Of a stretch of DNA of 64,000 nt, positions 18,481 through 26,668 are shown piece by piece. The translations under genes were made by a program, and so were the position numbers. The stretch is from Pelodictyon luteolum (GTDB lineage Bacteria > Bacteroidota > Chlorobiia > Chlorobiales > Chlorobiaceae): assembly GCA_020721225.1 (NCBI GenBank), contig DYNE01000008.1, forward strand, positions 1 through 64,000, read 5' to 3'. The notes under the pieces are model-generated. The model saw nothing but the letters and a program-made list of their open reading frames with translations. It did no database searches and had not been told where the DNA came from. Positions within the stretch are counted from its first letter, which is position 1. The number at the start of each line of letters is the position of its first letter.

Positions 18481-19836
18481 TTATTCGGCAGCTTCAAGGC
18501 CGGCTGCGGCGTGTTTTTTCAGGAGGAAAACATCGACGAGCGTGAGCAGCCCGTAGATGAGGACGAAGACGACAAGTGAGATGAGCAGTTCCGTGCTGCT
18601 GACAACCGATGCCGGAGAGACGGCATCTTCGGTTTTCAGGAGGCCGAAGACGATCCAGGGCTGGCGGCCCATTTCGGCCAGAATCCATCCGGAAGAGTTC
18701 GCTATGTAGGGCAGCAGGAACGACCAGAAAAGGAGCGTTCCCAGCAGCGGGGAGAAGGTGTAGTTTTCCCGGATCACCTTGTAAAGCGCAATGAGCGATA
18801 CAAGAAGCATGAGCGTTCCTGCGCCGACCATGAACCGGAAACTCCAGTAGGCCGTGATGATGGAGGGAATGTAGTTGCCCGGACCGTATTTGATTTCGTA
18901 CTCCTTCTGCAGATCCTTGATGCCCTTGACTTCGCCTTCGAAGGAGTTGTAGGCCAGGAACGAGAGCATGCCGGGGATCCGGACGGCAAAGACGTCTTTG
19001 AGCTCTTTTTCATCGCCGACCGTGAAGAGTGAGAAGCTTGCAGGATTTTCGGTTTCCCAGAGCGCTTCGGCAGCGGCGACTTTCATAGGCTGGGATTCAA
19101 TGAGATCCTGCATCTGGGTGTGCCCGGCAAGGGTGACGAGTATGGTGCCGATAAAGGCGTAGATGGCTCCGAATTTCATCGAAGTCTCGAATTCGCTGCG
19201 CTCTTTCGAATTCCTGACGAGATGCCAGGTGCTGACGGCTATAACGAGAAATCCACCGGTGACAAGGCCGCCGGCAAGTACATGCGGGAACTGTTTCCAG
19301 ACATAGGGGTTGAAGAGCAGTGCGGAAAAGTCGATCATCTCGGCCCTCGAGCCGTCCGCAGCCATTCTGTACCCGACGGGTGACTGCATGAAGGAGTTTG
19401 CCACGAGAATCCAGAGCGCCGAAAGGTTCGAACCGATAGCGACCAGCCAGATCGCTGTGGCGTGGAGGGTTTTGGGGATTTTGTTCCATCCGAATACCCA
19501 TATGCCGAGAAAAACCGATTCGAGGAAAAAGGCGAGCAGCGCTTCGATGGCAAGCGGAACGCCGAAGATGTCGCCGACAAAGCGGGAGTATTCAGACCAG
19601 TTCATGCCGAACTGGAACTCCATGACGATACCGGTTACAACACCGACAGCGAAGTTGATGAGGAAGAGTTTGCCCCAGAATTTTGTCAGCTTCCTGTATT
19701 TTTCGTTACCGGTTCTTACCCAGGCGGTTTCCATGATTGCCGTGAAGATGGAAAGGCCGAGCGTGAGCGGTACGAAGAAGAAGTGAAAAACGGAGGTGAG
19801 CGCGAACTGAAGCCGCGCGAGAAAGAGCGTGTCCAT
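18481..19836 (-). CDS. cydA: Cytochrome bd quinol oxidase subunit I
   Basis: The 451-residue membrane protein binds hemes b558, b595 and d. Ligand regions are visible: His in LTSVFHFFFVPLTLGLS near the N-terminus, QFGMNWSEYSRFVGDIFG, ALLAFFLESVFLGIW, and GRQPWIVFGLLKTEDAVSP near the C-terminus. The Q-loop (about residues 255-320) is short, marking the QloopS class. The ORF track begins 38 codons too early; ATG 19836 has a good ttggaga site and starts the conserved MDTLFLARLQFALTS. Together with cydB it gives oxygen consumption or defence in a presumed strict anaerobe. Confidence 0.95.
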   Translation of the reverse strand: MDTLFLARLQFALTSVFHFFFVPLTLGLSIFTAIMETAWVRTGNEKYRKLTKFWGKLFLINFAVGVVTGIVMEFQFGMNWSEYSRFVGDIFGVPLAIEALLAFFLESVFLGIWVFGWNKIPKTLHATAIWLVAIGSNLSALWILVANSFMQSPVGYRMAADGSRAEMIDFSALLFNPYVWKQFPHVLAGGLVTGGFLVIAVSTWHLVRNSKERSEFETSMKFGAIYAFIGTILVTLAGHTQMQDLIESQPMKVAAAEALWETENPASFSLFTVGDEKELKDVFAVRIPGMLSFLAYNSFEGEVKGIKDLQKEYEIKYGPGNYIPSIITAYWSFRFMVGAGTLMLLVSLIALYKVIRENYTFSPLLGTLLFWSFLLPYIANSSGWILAEMGRQPWIVFGLLKTEDAVSPASVVSSTELLISLVVFVLIYGLLTLVDVFLLKKHAAAGLEAAE

Positions 19837-20011
19837 AATAATCTCCAAGGCTATAGTTACATGAGGAAAGGTAACACTATGTATTATAACGGAATGCGGT
19901 TCCGGCATAAAACAGGTCAAAATAGTCTTTTTTGGCTGCAATCCAAACACACGTGAAATATTTCCGGATTTGTAACACTGTTTTCCTGAACTCCAACGGG
20001 CAGACCAATGC

Positions 20012-20698
20012 TCAGAACGCAGACAGGGTGAAGTAGGTGCCGGTAAGGATCATGATCGCTCCGGCGATGCGGTAGAGGGTTTTGCGGGACTTTTCGCTGA
20101 AAAGGTGGATGGCCTTGCCGACGACGAGCAAGGATGGTATGGTACCGAGACCGAAGCAGAGCATGATGAGACCGCCCTCAAGCAGTCCGGTGGCATGATT
20201 CTCTGCCTCCATGGCTGTTCGTCCGGCAGTCAGCAGTGCCGTATAGGTGAGGCCGCAGGGCAGAAAGCCGAGCAGCACCCCCATGGGGTAATAGGCTCCG
20301 ATGGAGCGGGATCCCCTGAAAAGGTTCATGAGCTTTCCGATACGGGGCATGATCCAGGAGCAGCTGTTGATGGTTTTACCCGCAGGCAGTATGTCGAGCG
20401 TGGCAAGTCCCATCAGGATGATCGAGAGGCCTGCAAGTACCATGATGACGGTCTGGAACCGTTCGATGGATGCTGTCAGTACGAGAAAAGAGCCGGAAAG
20501 GCCGATAGCGGCGCCGAGCACGGTATAGGTTGTAACCCTTCCTGCGTTGTAGAGCAGGTGGTGCAGCATGCCTTTGCGGGTCTCTCCCAGCGAGTAGGCG
20601 GCCACGACCGGTCCGCACATGCTGATGCAGTGGCCGAATCCCCCGGTCAGCCCGGTGATGAACATGGTGATTGCGGTATTGGAGATGGTACTCATCAT
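20012..20698 (-). CDS. TauE/SafE-type (CcdA/UreH-like) membrane protein of the cbb3 locus
   Basis: The 228-residue protein has about six membrane helices. The N-terminal signature GLTGGFGHCISMCGPVVAAY, with two cysteines, and the repeated GFLPCGLTYTALL place it in the SafE/CcdA-like branch often encoded at the end of ccoNOQP-ccoGHIS clusters. A role in copper or redox handling during cbb3 assembly is an inference from this neighbourhood. The ATG overlaps the ccoS stop, so it is translationally coupled to it. Confidence 0.78.
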   Translation of the reverse strand: MMSTISNTAITMFITGLTGGFGHCISMCGPVVAAYSLGETRKGMLHHLLYNAGRVTTYTVLGAAIGLSGSFLVLTASIERFQTVIMVLAGLSIILMGLATLDILPAGKTINSCSWIMPRIGKLMNLFRGSRSIGAYYPMGVLLGFLPCGLTYTALLTAGRTAMEAENHATGLLEGGLIMLCFGLGTIPSLLVVGKAIHLFSEKSRKTLYRIAGAIMILTGTYFTLSAF

Positions 20699-20883
20699 TT
20701 GGCTGATTTACGGGTTTTATCTGCCGACGGCGCATGCTCCTGTTCGTCGTCGTCGTCGAGCATGCGGTATTTCGGGGCTTCCGGGTCGTCGAACTGCCCG
20801 CTGCGGACCGCCCAGATGAAGAGCAGCCACGCTGCCGTGCCGAAGACGAACCCGATGATGATGAGGTAGTAGATGCTGTCCAT
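20695..20883 (-). CDS. ccoS: cbb3-type oxidase assembly protein CcoS
   Basis: The 62-residue protein has one membrane helix (YYLIIIGFVFGTAAWLLFIWAV) followed by SGQFDDPEAPKYRMLDDDDE. The G-Q-F/Y-D-D-x-x-x-P pattern right after the helix is the CcoS signature. CcoS is needed to insert heme and copper into CcoN. It lies three bases after ccoI and overlaps the next gene. The C-terminus is charged. Confidence 0.92.
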   Translation of the reverse strand: MDSIYYLIIIGFVFGTAAWLLFIWAVRSGQFDDPEAPKYRMLDDDDEQEHAPSADKTRKSAK

Positions 20884-20886
20884 AGG

Positions 20887-23319
20887 TCATGTACGGGTTT
20901 TCTGCAGCCGCAGCGAGTTGCCGACCACGATAAGCGAGCTCGATGCCATCAGCAGCGCGGCGACGATGGGGTGAAGCATGCCCGAAACCGCAAGCGGCAC
21001 GGCAGCAAGATTGTAGAGAAACGCCCAGGCAAGGTTCTGGCGGATGACCGAGAAGCACCGTTTCGAGTGTTCTATAAGGGTATCGACAAGGAGCAGCCTG
21101 TCGGTGAGTACGGCGACTCCGGCGCTTTCAAGCGCAATGCCGGTAGCGCTGCCAAGGGTCACCCCGATGTCGGCAGCGGTAAGCGCAGGCGCGTCGTTGA
21201 TGCCGTCGCCTACCATCATGACGGTTTCTCCAGCCGCCTTGAGCTTTTCGATGACCGAAGCCTTTCCTGCAGGAGACAGTCCGGCCTTCAGGTCGGTTAT
21301 GCCGCACCGTGCTGCGATCCGGGACGCCACTCCGGGATTGTCGCCGGTCAGCATCATGATTTTCATTCCTCGCCGCCGGAGGGCGAAGAGCAGTTCCGGC
21401 AGATCGTCGCGGATTTCGTCGATGAGGCCTATCATGCCTGCGGGCCGGGTTCCCCGGGCGAGCATGACCACGGTTTTTCCTTCGTCCTCGATTTTTTGTG
21501 ATTGTGCTTGTTGTTCAGGGGTGATCTCCACCTGGTTCTGCAGCATGAAGGCAGGCGATCCTGCAAGCCATGTTTCATGCTGCAGGGTGCCGGAAACCCC
21601 CTTGCCCGGAAATGCCCGGAATGCTTCCACAGGCAGCAGTTCCCCGCTCCATCCTGCCGCTATGGCTTTTCCTGCCGGATGTTCCGAAGCCGATTCCAGC
21701 GATGCGGCATACCGGAGCAGGTCCGGAGCTGTGCTGAAATCCACGATGTCGGTAATCGAGGGTTTGCCCCGGGTGATGGTGCCGGTTTTATCGAACGCCA
21801 CGAGGGTTGTTTTCGAGACGGTTTCGAAGATATCTCCCCCCTTGATGAGCACCCCCTCTTTTCCCGCAGCAGTAGAACCAACGAGAATGGCAAGGGGAGT
21901 GGCGAGGCCCAGCGCGCAGGGACAGGCGATCACGAGAACCGAGACCGCGTTCATGAGCGCACTGACTGAACTTTGGCCGCCGAAATTCATCCTGTAGAGA
22001 AAGGTCAGAAGCGCGATCAGCAGGATGGCCGGCACGAAGTATCCGGCAACCCTGTCGGCAAGCTGCTGTACGGGGGCCCTGCGCGACTGGGCCTCTTCGA
22101 CGGTTCTGATGATACCGGCAAGCAGTGTCTCTCCGGGACTTCCGCTGACGCGGGCAAGCAGGCGCCCGTTGCCGTTCACCGTTCCTGCAAAGATGTTGTC
22201 TCTGGGACTTTTCATGACGGGAAGCGACTCGCCGGTCAGCATCGATTCGTTGATTTCCGCTTCTCCCCCGATAACCGTGGCGTCGAGGGGAATTTTCGCT
22301 CCGGGAATGATTTCGATGATGCTGCCGGGCGGGACCTGATCGAGGGAGACCGTCCGGCGCTCCCCGTTTTCCTTTGCCAGTACAGCTTCCTGCGGTTGCA
22401 GGCCGGCAAGCGCAACGATGGCGTTGCCTGCCTTGAGACGCGAGCCGGCTTCGAGGAACCGCCCGAGCAGGATGAAGGTGACGATCATGGCGGAGGTGTC
22501 GAAGAAAACCTCCCCGCCCAGCGGGATCATGGCGATGCTGTAGAGATAGGCCGAAAGCGAACCGAGTGCGACGAGCAGGTCCATGTTCGGGTTCAGCGAA
22601 CGGATGGACCGCAGCGCGCCGGCAAGGAACGGGTAGCCGGAATAGAGCACGACCGGCGTTGCCAGCGCCCAGGAGATCAGCTGAAACGCGAGCCTGTACT
22701 CGGTTCCGATACCCTGAAAAAAGCCGGCATAGAGCGCGGCAACAATCAGCATGAGCTGCATCGAGAAGAAACCGGCGGTTCCGAACCGGAGCAGCAGCTC
22801 CTGCTTTTCCCGTGCAAGGCTTTCCGTCGTGCCGCCGCTTCGCACGGGTCGTGCCGTATAACCCAGCGAGTGCAGCGTATCGAGAATGGCGTCGAGCCCG
22901 GTCGCTTCGGGATTCCAGTGGATGGCGGCCCTGTTCGTGGCGTAGTTCACCCTGACGGAATGGACGCCATCCTGTTTAGAGAGGTATTTTTCAATCAGCC
23001 AGACGCATGAAGCACACCGTATGCCGGAAAGCTGCAGGTCTATACGGCAGCCGTCCGCCGTTTTAACGATGGTCGAACCGAACGCATGGGGATCCGTTTT
23101 TTCGAAGGATGGAGTGCCAGGCAGCCACTGGCAGCGTTGTTCGTAGAACGCGTCAAGCGATGCGCCGTGTACAAGCTCGTAGACTCCCAGGCAGCCGTGA
23201 CAGCAGAAATATTTTACCGAACCGTCGATCTCCGCTTTGAGTGCCGCTGACAGAGGTACTTCCCTCAGGCAGTGCTCGCAACGGACTGTTCCGGAGGCAG
23301 GCTCAGTCCCTGACATCAA
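20887..23319 (-). CDS. ccoI: Copper-transporting P1B-type ATPase CcoI
   Basis: The 810-residue protein should deliver copper for the CcoN active site. In order it shows an N-terminal Cys-rich metal-binding domain (CEHCLREV, then FCCHGCLGVYE), and an HMA domain with SGIRCASCVWLIEKYL. Also present are eight membrane helices, the actuator motif LTGES, the channel motif ACPCALGLATP, the phosphorylation site FDKTGTIT, and MVGDGINDAPAL. The combination of a Cys-rich N-terminal domain with an HMA domain is typical of FixI/CcoI rather than CopA. Its start overlaps the upstream methionine-rich protein gene by 17 bases. Confidence 0.93.
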   Translation of the reverse strand: MMSGTEPASGTVRCEHCLREVPLSAALKAEIDGSVKYFCCHGCLGVYELVHGASLDAFYEQRCQWLPGTPSFEKTDPHAFGSTIVKTADGCRIDLQLSGIRCASCVWLIEKYLSKQDGVHSVRVNYATNRAAIHWNPEATGLDAILDTLHSLGYTARPVRSGGTTESLAREKQELLLRFGTAGFFSMQLMLIVAALYAGFFQGIGTEYRLAFQLISWALATPVVLYSGYPFLAGALRSIRSLNPNMDLLVALGSLSAYLYSIAMIPLGGEVFFDTSAMIVTFILLGRFLEAGSRLKAGNAIVALAGLQPQEAVLAKENGERRTVSLDQVPPGSIIEIIPGAKIPLDATVIGGEAEINESMLTGESLPVMKSPRDNIFAGTVNGNGRLLARVSGSPGETLLAGIIRTVEEAQSRRAPVQQLADRVAGYFVPAILLIALLTFLYRMNFGGQSSVSALMNAVSVLVIACPCALGLATPLAILVGSTAAGKEGVLIKGGDIFETVSKTTLVAFDKTGTITRGKPSITDIVDFSTAPDLLRYAASLESASEHPAGKAIAAGWSGELLPVEAFRAFPGKGVSGTLQHETWLAGSPAFMLQNQVEITPEQQAQSQKIEDEGKTVVMLARGTRPAGMIGLIDEIRDDLPELLFALRRRGMKIMMLTGDNPGVASRIAARCGITDLKAGLSPAGKASVIEKLKAAGETVMMVGDGINDAPALTAADIGVTLGSATGIALESAGVAVLTDRLLLVDTLIEHSKRCFSVIRQNLAWAFLYNLAAVPLAVSGMLHPIVAALLMASSSLIVVGNSLRLQKTRT

Positions 23320-23731
23320 AGGTGAATGCAGGATTGTTCAGTTTTTCGGAGAGCACGGTGGCTTTCCAGAGCTTGCGACCGCTCATGCATTTGACGATGA
23401 GTCCCTTTCCCTGATAGAGGCAGTTGCTCTTTTTAACGAGCTTGACCTGGTTTTTTCCCATCTCCATACCCGGCATGGAGAGGTCGAGCATGAGGTTTTC
23501 GGGAAGTGACTGACATGGCTTTATCGTGACGCTGAAGAGCAGTTCCTCCATGTGTTTTACGGGACGAGGGCTGATTTCAAGGGTGACGGCGCTGTTTCCG
23601 GCTGTTTTCGTGCAGGGGCCGACATGAATGTCGCAGTCCGGCTTCTGTTCGGCGGGGAACATCCATGCCGAACAGAGGAAGAGTATTGCAAGTGCGGCTC
23701 CGGCGCGTTTCAGTTGAGTTCGATAAACCAT
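23303..23731 (-). CDS. Secreted methionine-rich protein of the cbb3 locus (YtkA/FixH-like)
   Basis: The 142-residue protein has a signal peptide (GAALAILFLCSAWMFPAE). A beta-rich domain follows, containing PCQSLPENLMLDLSMPGMEMGKNQV and three further Cys residues. The P-G-M-x-M element resembles YtkA-like or FixH-type copper-site domains, and the gene lies between fixH and ccoI. I do not recognise a named family with certainty. A periplasmic copper-binding or chaperone role is inferred from the Met/Cys content and the neighbours. It overlaps both flanking genes, which argues for tight co-expression. Confidence 0.65.
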   Translation of the reverse strand: MVYRTQLKRAGAALAILFLCSAWMFPAEQKPDCDIHVGPCTKTAGNSAVTLEISPRPVKHMEELLFSVTIKPCQSLPENLMLDLSMPGMEMGKNQVKLVKKSNCLYQGKGLIVKCMSGRKLWKATVLSEKLNNPAFTFDVRD

Positions 23732-24147
23732 TTTCGTGATGTTTGGAGTTGTTCTTTACTGATATCCACCCGGGCAAGCCATACGCCTTCGAAAGGGATT
23801 ACAGCTGTTGTCCGGTAGCTGCCCGGTTCCGTCTCTTTCATGGGCACAGTTTTGTCGTATGTCTTTTTCGACAGGTTTCCTACGAAGAATGTCACATGGG
23901 CATTCCTGAGCGGCTCGCCGTGGGTTGCAATCGTAACATGGACCTCATTGGCTCCTTTTTGCATGGAGTCCGGCAGGACGACGGAGAGTCCGCTTGACGA
24001 TTCGGCGGATTTCGTGCTGAAGTAAGCACTCGCTTTTTCATAGTAGTCGGGTTCCACAAGCCCCTCTGCCTGTCGGTAGGCTATGGTGATCCCGCTTGCC
24101 ATAGCCAGGATAAAAAGAGAGTAGAGCGCGATGAGAAAGAGTTTCAT
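23710..24147 (-). CDS. ccoH: FixH (CcoH) family protein
   Basis: The 145-residue protein has one N-terminal membrane helix (LFLIALYSLFILAMASGITIAY) and a periplasmic beta-rich domain. The FixH signature GLVEPDYYEKASAY lies right after the helix. FixH/CcoH stabilises cbb3 assembly intermediates. It overlaps ccoG by four bases (ATGA) and the downstream small gene by 22 bases. Confidence 0.87.
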   Translation of the reverse strand: MKLFLIALYSLFILAMASGITIAYRQAEGLVEPDYYEKASAYFSTKSAESSSGLSVVLPDSMQKGANEVHVTIATHGEPLRNAHVTFFVGNLSKKTYDKTVPMKETEPGSYRTTAVIPFEGVWLARVDISKEQLQTSRKWFIELN

Positions 24148-25247
24148 AGAAAACCTGTATCCTTATGGATTGATATGCCGCTGCCGATGAGCGTGAACCG
24201 GACTTTTTGAACGCTTCCGGAGGCTTTAAGCAAAACCTTGCCGCGCGCCACTTCGTACGCTTTGAGCGTTACGGAGTGCTCTCCGATAACAGTAACGTCC
24301 GGAGCCGCAGAAAGTTCAAGGTCGAGCGTTTTCCCGCTGTTGTTGTAGACCGTCCAGGAGTAACGGTTCAGTCCTTCCGGAAGCTGTTCCTGGTCCCGGG
24401 TAATGAGAAAATCCACGGGGGGACGCAAGGTTATGATAAGGATCAGCAGCATGCCGGCTGCTGCGGTAATGCCTCCCATCCAGAATGTTTTCGCTCTCAA
24501 TATCTTTCCCTTGTAGTTCGGGAAAGGCGCAAGACCGCGAGGTTCGCTCTTTGCGCTGCATGCATCGATGCACTCGGCGCATGCAATGCACCTTGTACTG
24601 AGTCCCGCCTTGATGTCGATGCCGACCGGACAGACTTTTACGCAGGAGTCGCATTTCATGCAGGTATCATCGCGCGATTTGTCGTATTCGATGACGAGGG
24701 TATCCTTGTCGAACAGCGCATTCTGCATCATGGCGTAAGGGCAGATCGACATGCAGAATTTTCTTCCGAGAAAGGCGAGTTCAAGGTAAACCAGCATCCA
24801 GAGGACAAGAAAAAAAGCGGTAACCGGCAGGGAGACGAAGAGGCCCTTCATCGTTTCCGGCGGGGGCACGAAGTACCAGATCATCGTAAGCGATACAAGC
24901 GCCGCGACGGGGAGCAGCAGGATGTTCCTTACGGTTTTGCTGTTTTTTATGCCGAACCGGGCGGCAAGGCTTTCGGAGAGATCGAGCAGTACCGTTTGGG
25001 GGCATAGCCAGCCGCACCAGATTCGCCCGAATACAGCCGTTACAAAGGTAATGAAGAGCAGCATGAAGAGAATGGCCGCAAGCAGCAGGTAGAACTCCCG
25101 TATCCAGATGACCGTACCGAAAAAGTAGAGTTTAAGTTCGCCGATATCGAAACGCAGGGCGCTCTGGCCATTGATTCTTATAAAAGGAAGCCCTGTGATG
25201 AGCAGGGCTTGCAGTAGTTGAACCGTTCTTCTGTATTTTTTCCACAC
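24144..25247 (-). CDS. ccoG: cbb3 oxidase accessory iron-sulfur protein CcoG
   Basis: The 367-residue membrane protein is related to FixG/RdxA. Several N-terminal helices include FGRIWCGWLCPQTVLLDL, the CcoG quinone/metal-site region. A double 4Fe-4S ferredoxin segment follows (CMKCDSCVKVCPVGID and CIACAECIDACSAK), then another helix and a C-terminal immunoglobulin-like domain. It is thought to reduce copper for cbb3 assembly. The start is GTG. The frame remains open upstream into ccoP without a better start, so the N-terminus is uncertain by some residues. Confidence 0.92.
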   Translation of the reverse strand: MWKKYRRTVQLLQALLITGLPFIRINGQSALRFDIGELKLYFFGTVIWIREFYLLLAAILFMLLFITFVTAVFGRIWCGWLCPQTVLLDLSESLAARFGIKNSKTVRNILLLPVAALVSLTMIWYFVPPPETMKGLFVSLPVTAFFLVLWMLVYLELAFLGRKFCMSICPYAMMQNALFDKDTLVIEYDKSRDDTCMKCDSCVKVCPVGIDIKAGLSTRCIACAECIDACSAKSEPRGLAPFPNYKGKILRAKTFWMGGITAAAGMLLILIITLRPPVDFLITRDQEQLPEGLNRYSWTVYNNSGKTLDLELSAAPDVTVIGEHSVTLKAYEVARGKVLLKASGSVQKVRFTLIGSGISIHKDTGFL

Positions 25248-25300
25248 AGGCCGCTGTTGTTTGGATTGCTTCCCGCTTGCCGTATCATGAGCCGCAAGCC

Positions 25301-25762
25301 CTATTTTTTCACACTTTCCAGAAAGGCTGCAAGCTTGTAGATCCGCTCTTTTCCAAGCTGCTGCATGAATGGAGGCATGCCGTTCGGTCTTCCGTTGGCC
25401 ACCGATTCATAGATATCCTGAGCGGTCGAGCCGTATTTCAGTGCGACCGTGAGGTTCGGGCCGATACCGCCCGTTGCGTCGGCATTGTGGCATGCTGCGC
25501 AGCTTTCGGCATATATTGCCTTGCCTTCTGCAATGGCTGCCGGCTGGCCGCTGTACTTGTCGGGAGTCCCTGGGCTCTGGCTCGCCGCGGGAACGGCTTT
25601 TGCCATCTCTTCTTCGAATCCCCTGTAAAAAGACCAGCCGGAAATCGCCGGCGTATAGGAAACGATGTACCAGACCAGAAAGATGATGACGCCGAAAAAG
25701 AAGAGCAGCCATCCCTTCGGGATGCTGTTATGGCCCTCTCCGGGTTCTCCTGTATCGTGCAT
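25301..25762 (-). CDS. ccoP: cbb3 oxidase subunit III-like monoheme cytochrome c
   Basis: The 153-residue protein has an N-terminal membrane helix (GWLLFFFGVIIFLVWYIVS), a linker, and one class I cytochrome c domain with the heme site CAACH. The axial Met is probably the GMPPFMQQL region. Typical CcoP has two heme domains and about 290 residues, so this is a short one-heme version. Its place after ccoQ supports the assignment. A strong Shine-Dalgarno (aggagg) precedes ATG 25762. It should carry electrons from soluble donors to CcoO/CcoN. Confidence 0.85.
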   Translation of the reverse strand: MHDTGEPGEGHNSIPKGWLLFFFGVIIFLVWYIVSYTPAISGWSFYRGFEEEMAKAVPAASQSPGTPDKYSGQPAAIAEGKAIYAESCAACHNADATGGIGPNLTVALKYGSTAQDIYESVANGRPNGMPPFMQQLGKERIYKLAAFLESVKK

Positions 25763-25828
25763 GTGAGCCTCCTGTTGATTTAGTGCGATTTGGTTGCCTT
25801 GCGGATCTTCTCCGGTCTGAGGCAGTTG

Positions 25829-25972
25829 CTATTCATCATGTTCCAGCATGGAATGCTTTGGCTGTTCAACCACCTGTTTCCTCCTGGGGTTGTAATAGTA
25901 GGCAATGATGCCTGCGAACACGGCTGCAAGCGATATGGTGAAGAAGAGGTACGCGAGCTGTGAGAAGTTCAT
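25829..25972 (-). CDS. ccoQ: cbb3 oxidase small subunit CcoQ
   Basis: This 47-residue gene is too short for the ORF track. It reads MNFSQLAYLFFTISLAAVFA, then GIIAYYYNPRRKQVVEQPKH and a short acidic tail. One membrane helix is followed by the Y-Y-Y/x-N-P-x-R/K-K motif common to CcoQ/FixQ proteins. Its ATG overlaps the ccoO stop (ATGA), and ccoP starts 66 bases after its stop. CcoQ stabilises the association of CcoP with the core complex. Confidence 0.88.
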   Translation of the reverse strand: MNFSQLAYLFFTISLAAVFAGIIAYYYNPRRKQVVEQPKHSMLEHDE

Positions 25973-26640
25973 TTCGTTGCCTCCAGATTTTTGACGTCCT
26001 GGCCGAGTTTCTGCAGATAGGCGATCATGGCATCCATTTCGGTGAGATCGTTGCGAAGCTTTTCGGGAGTTACCTGATCGCGGGTCTCTTTCGAGTCGTA
26101 GTCGGCTGCGGTGACCTTTGCCTTGTAGTCCGCAATCTGCCGCTCCACCTCAGCAGCACTGTACCCATACCCCAGCACCGATATTTTTTTGATAGAATAT
26201 CTTGTGTCGAGCGGGTTTTCGGCAAGCCATCCGTATGGAGGCATATTGGATTTTTCGAACATGCCCTGCGGACTCTGCATGTGGCGGTAGTGCCACGAGT
26301 CGGGGTACTTTCCGCCAATCCTGTTCAGATCCGGTCCGGTACGGCGGGAACCCCAGAGGAAGGGGCGGTCGTAAGCGAACTCTTCGGGTTTGGAATACTC
26401 GCCGTAACGCAGAACTTCGGTTCTCAGCGGGCGAACGGTCTGGGTATGGCAGTTGTTGCAGCCCTCCCGGATGTACAGATCCCGGCCTTCAAGTTCGATT
26501 GCGGTGTATGGTTTTATGAGCGGGCTTACCGGCTGTGTCGATGGCATGAAAAGCGGAATGAACACCGTTACGATGGTTCCGACAAGAATCACCAATGCCG
26601 ACAGCACAGCAAAAACAACCGGTTTCGAATAGATCCCCAT
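25969..26640 (-). CDS. ccoO: cbb3 oxidase subunit II (monoheme cytochrome c)
   Basis: The 223-residue protein has an N-terminal membrane anchor and a single cytochrome c site, GCNNCHTQTVRPL. The FixO pattern (RTEVLRYGEYSKPEEFAYDRPFLWGSRRTGPDL) and the axial-Met region MPPYGWL follow. It passes electrons to the CcoN heme b. A good Shine-Dalgarno (aaaggag) precedes the ATG, 28 bases after the ccoN stop. Confidence 0.95.
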   Translation of the reverse strand: MGIYSKPVVFAVLSALVILVGTIVTVFIPLFMPSTQPVSPLIKPYTAIELEGRDLYIREGCNNCHTQTVRPLRTEVLRYGEYSKPEEFAYDRPFLWGSRRTGPDLNRIGGKYPDSWHYRHMQSPQGMFEKSNMPPYGWLAENPLDTRYSIKKISVLGYGYSAAEVERQIADYKAKVTAADYDSKETRDQVTPEKLRNDLTEMDAMIAYLQKLGQDVKNLEATK

Positions 26641-26668
26641 GATACATGCTCCTTTTAGGGTTGGTTGA

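Noticed and set aside
21973-23010. 345-codon plus-strand ORF opposite ccoI
   Set aside because: It is a shadow of ccoI with no homology; ccoI has all P-type ATPase motifs.
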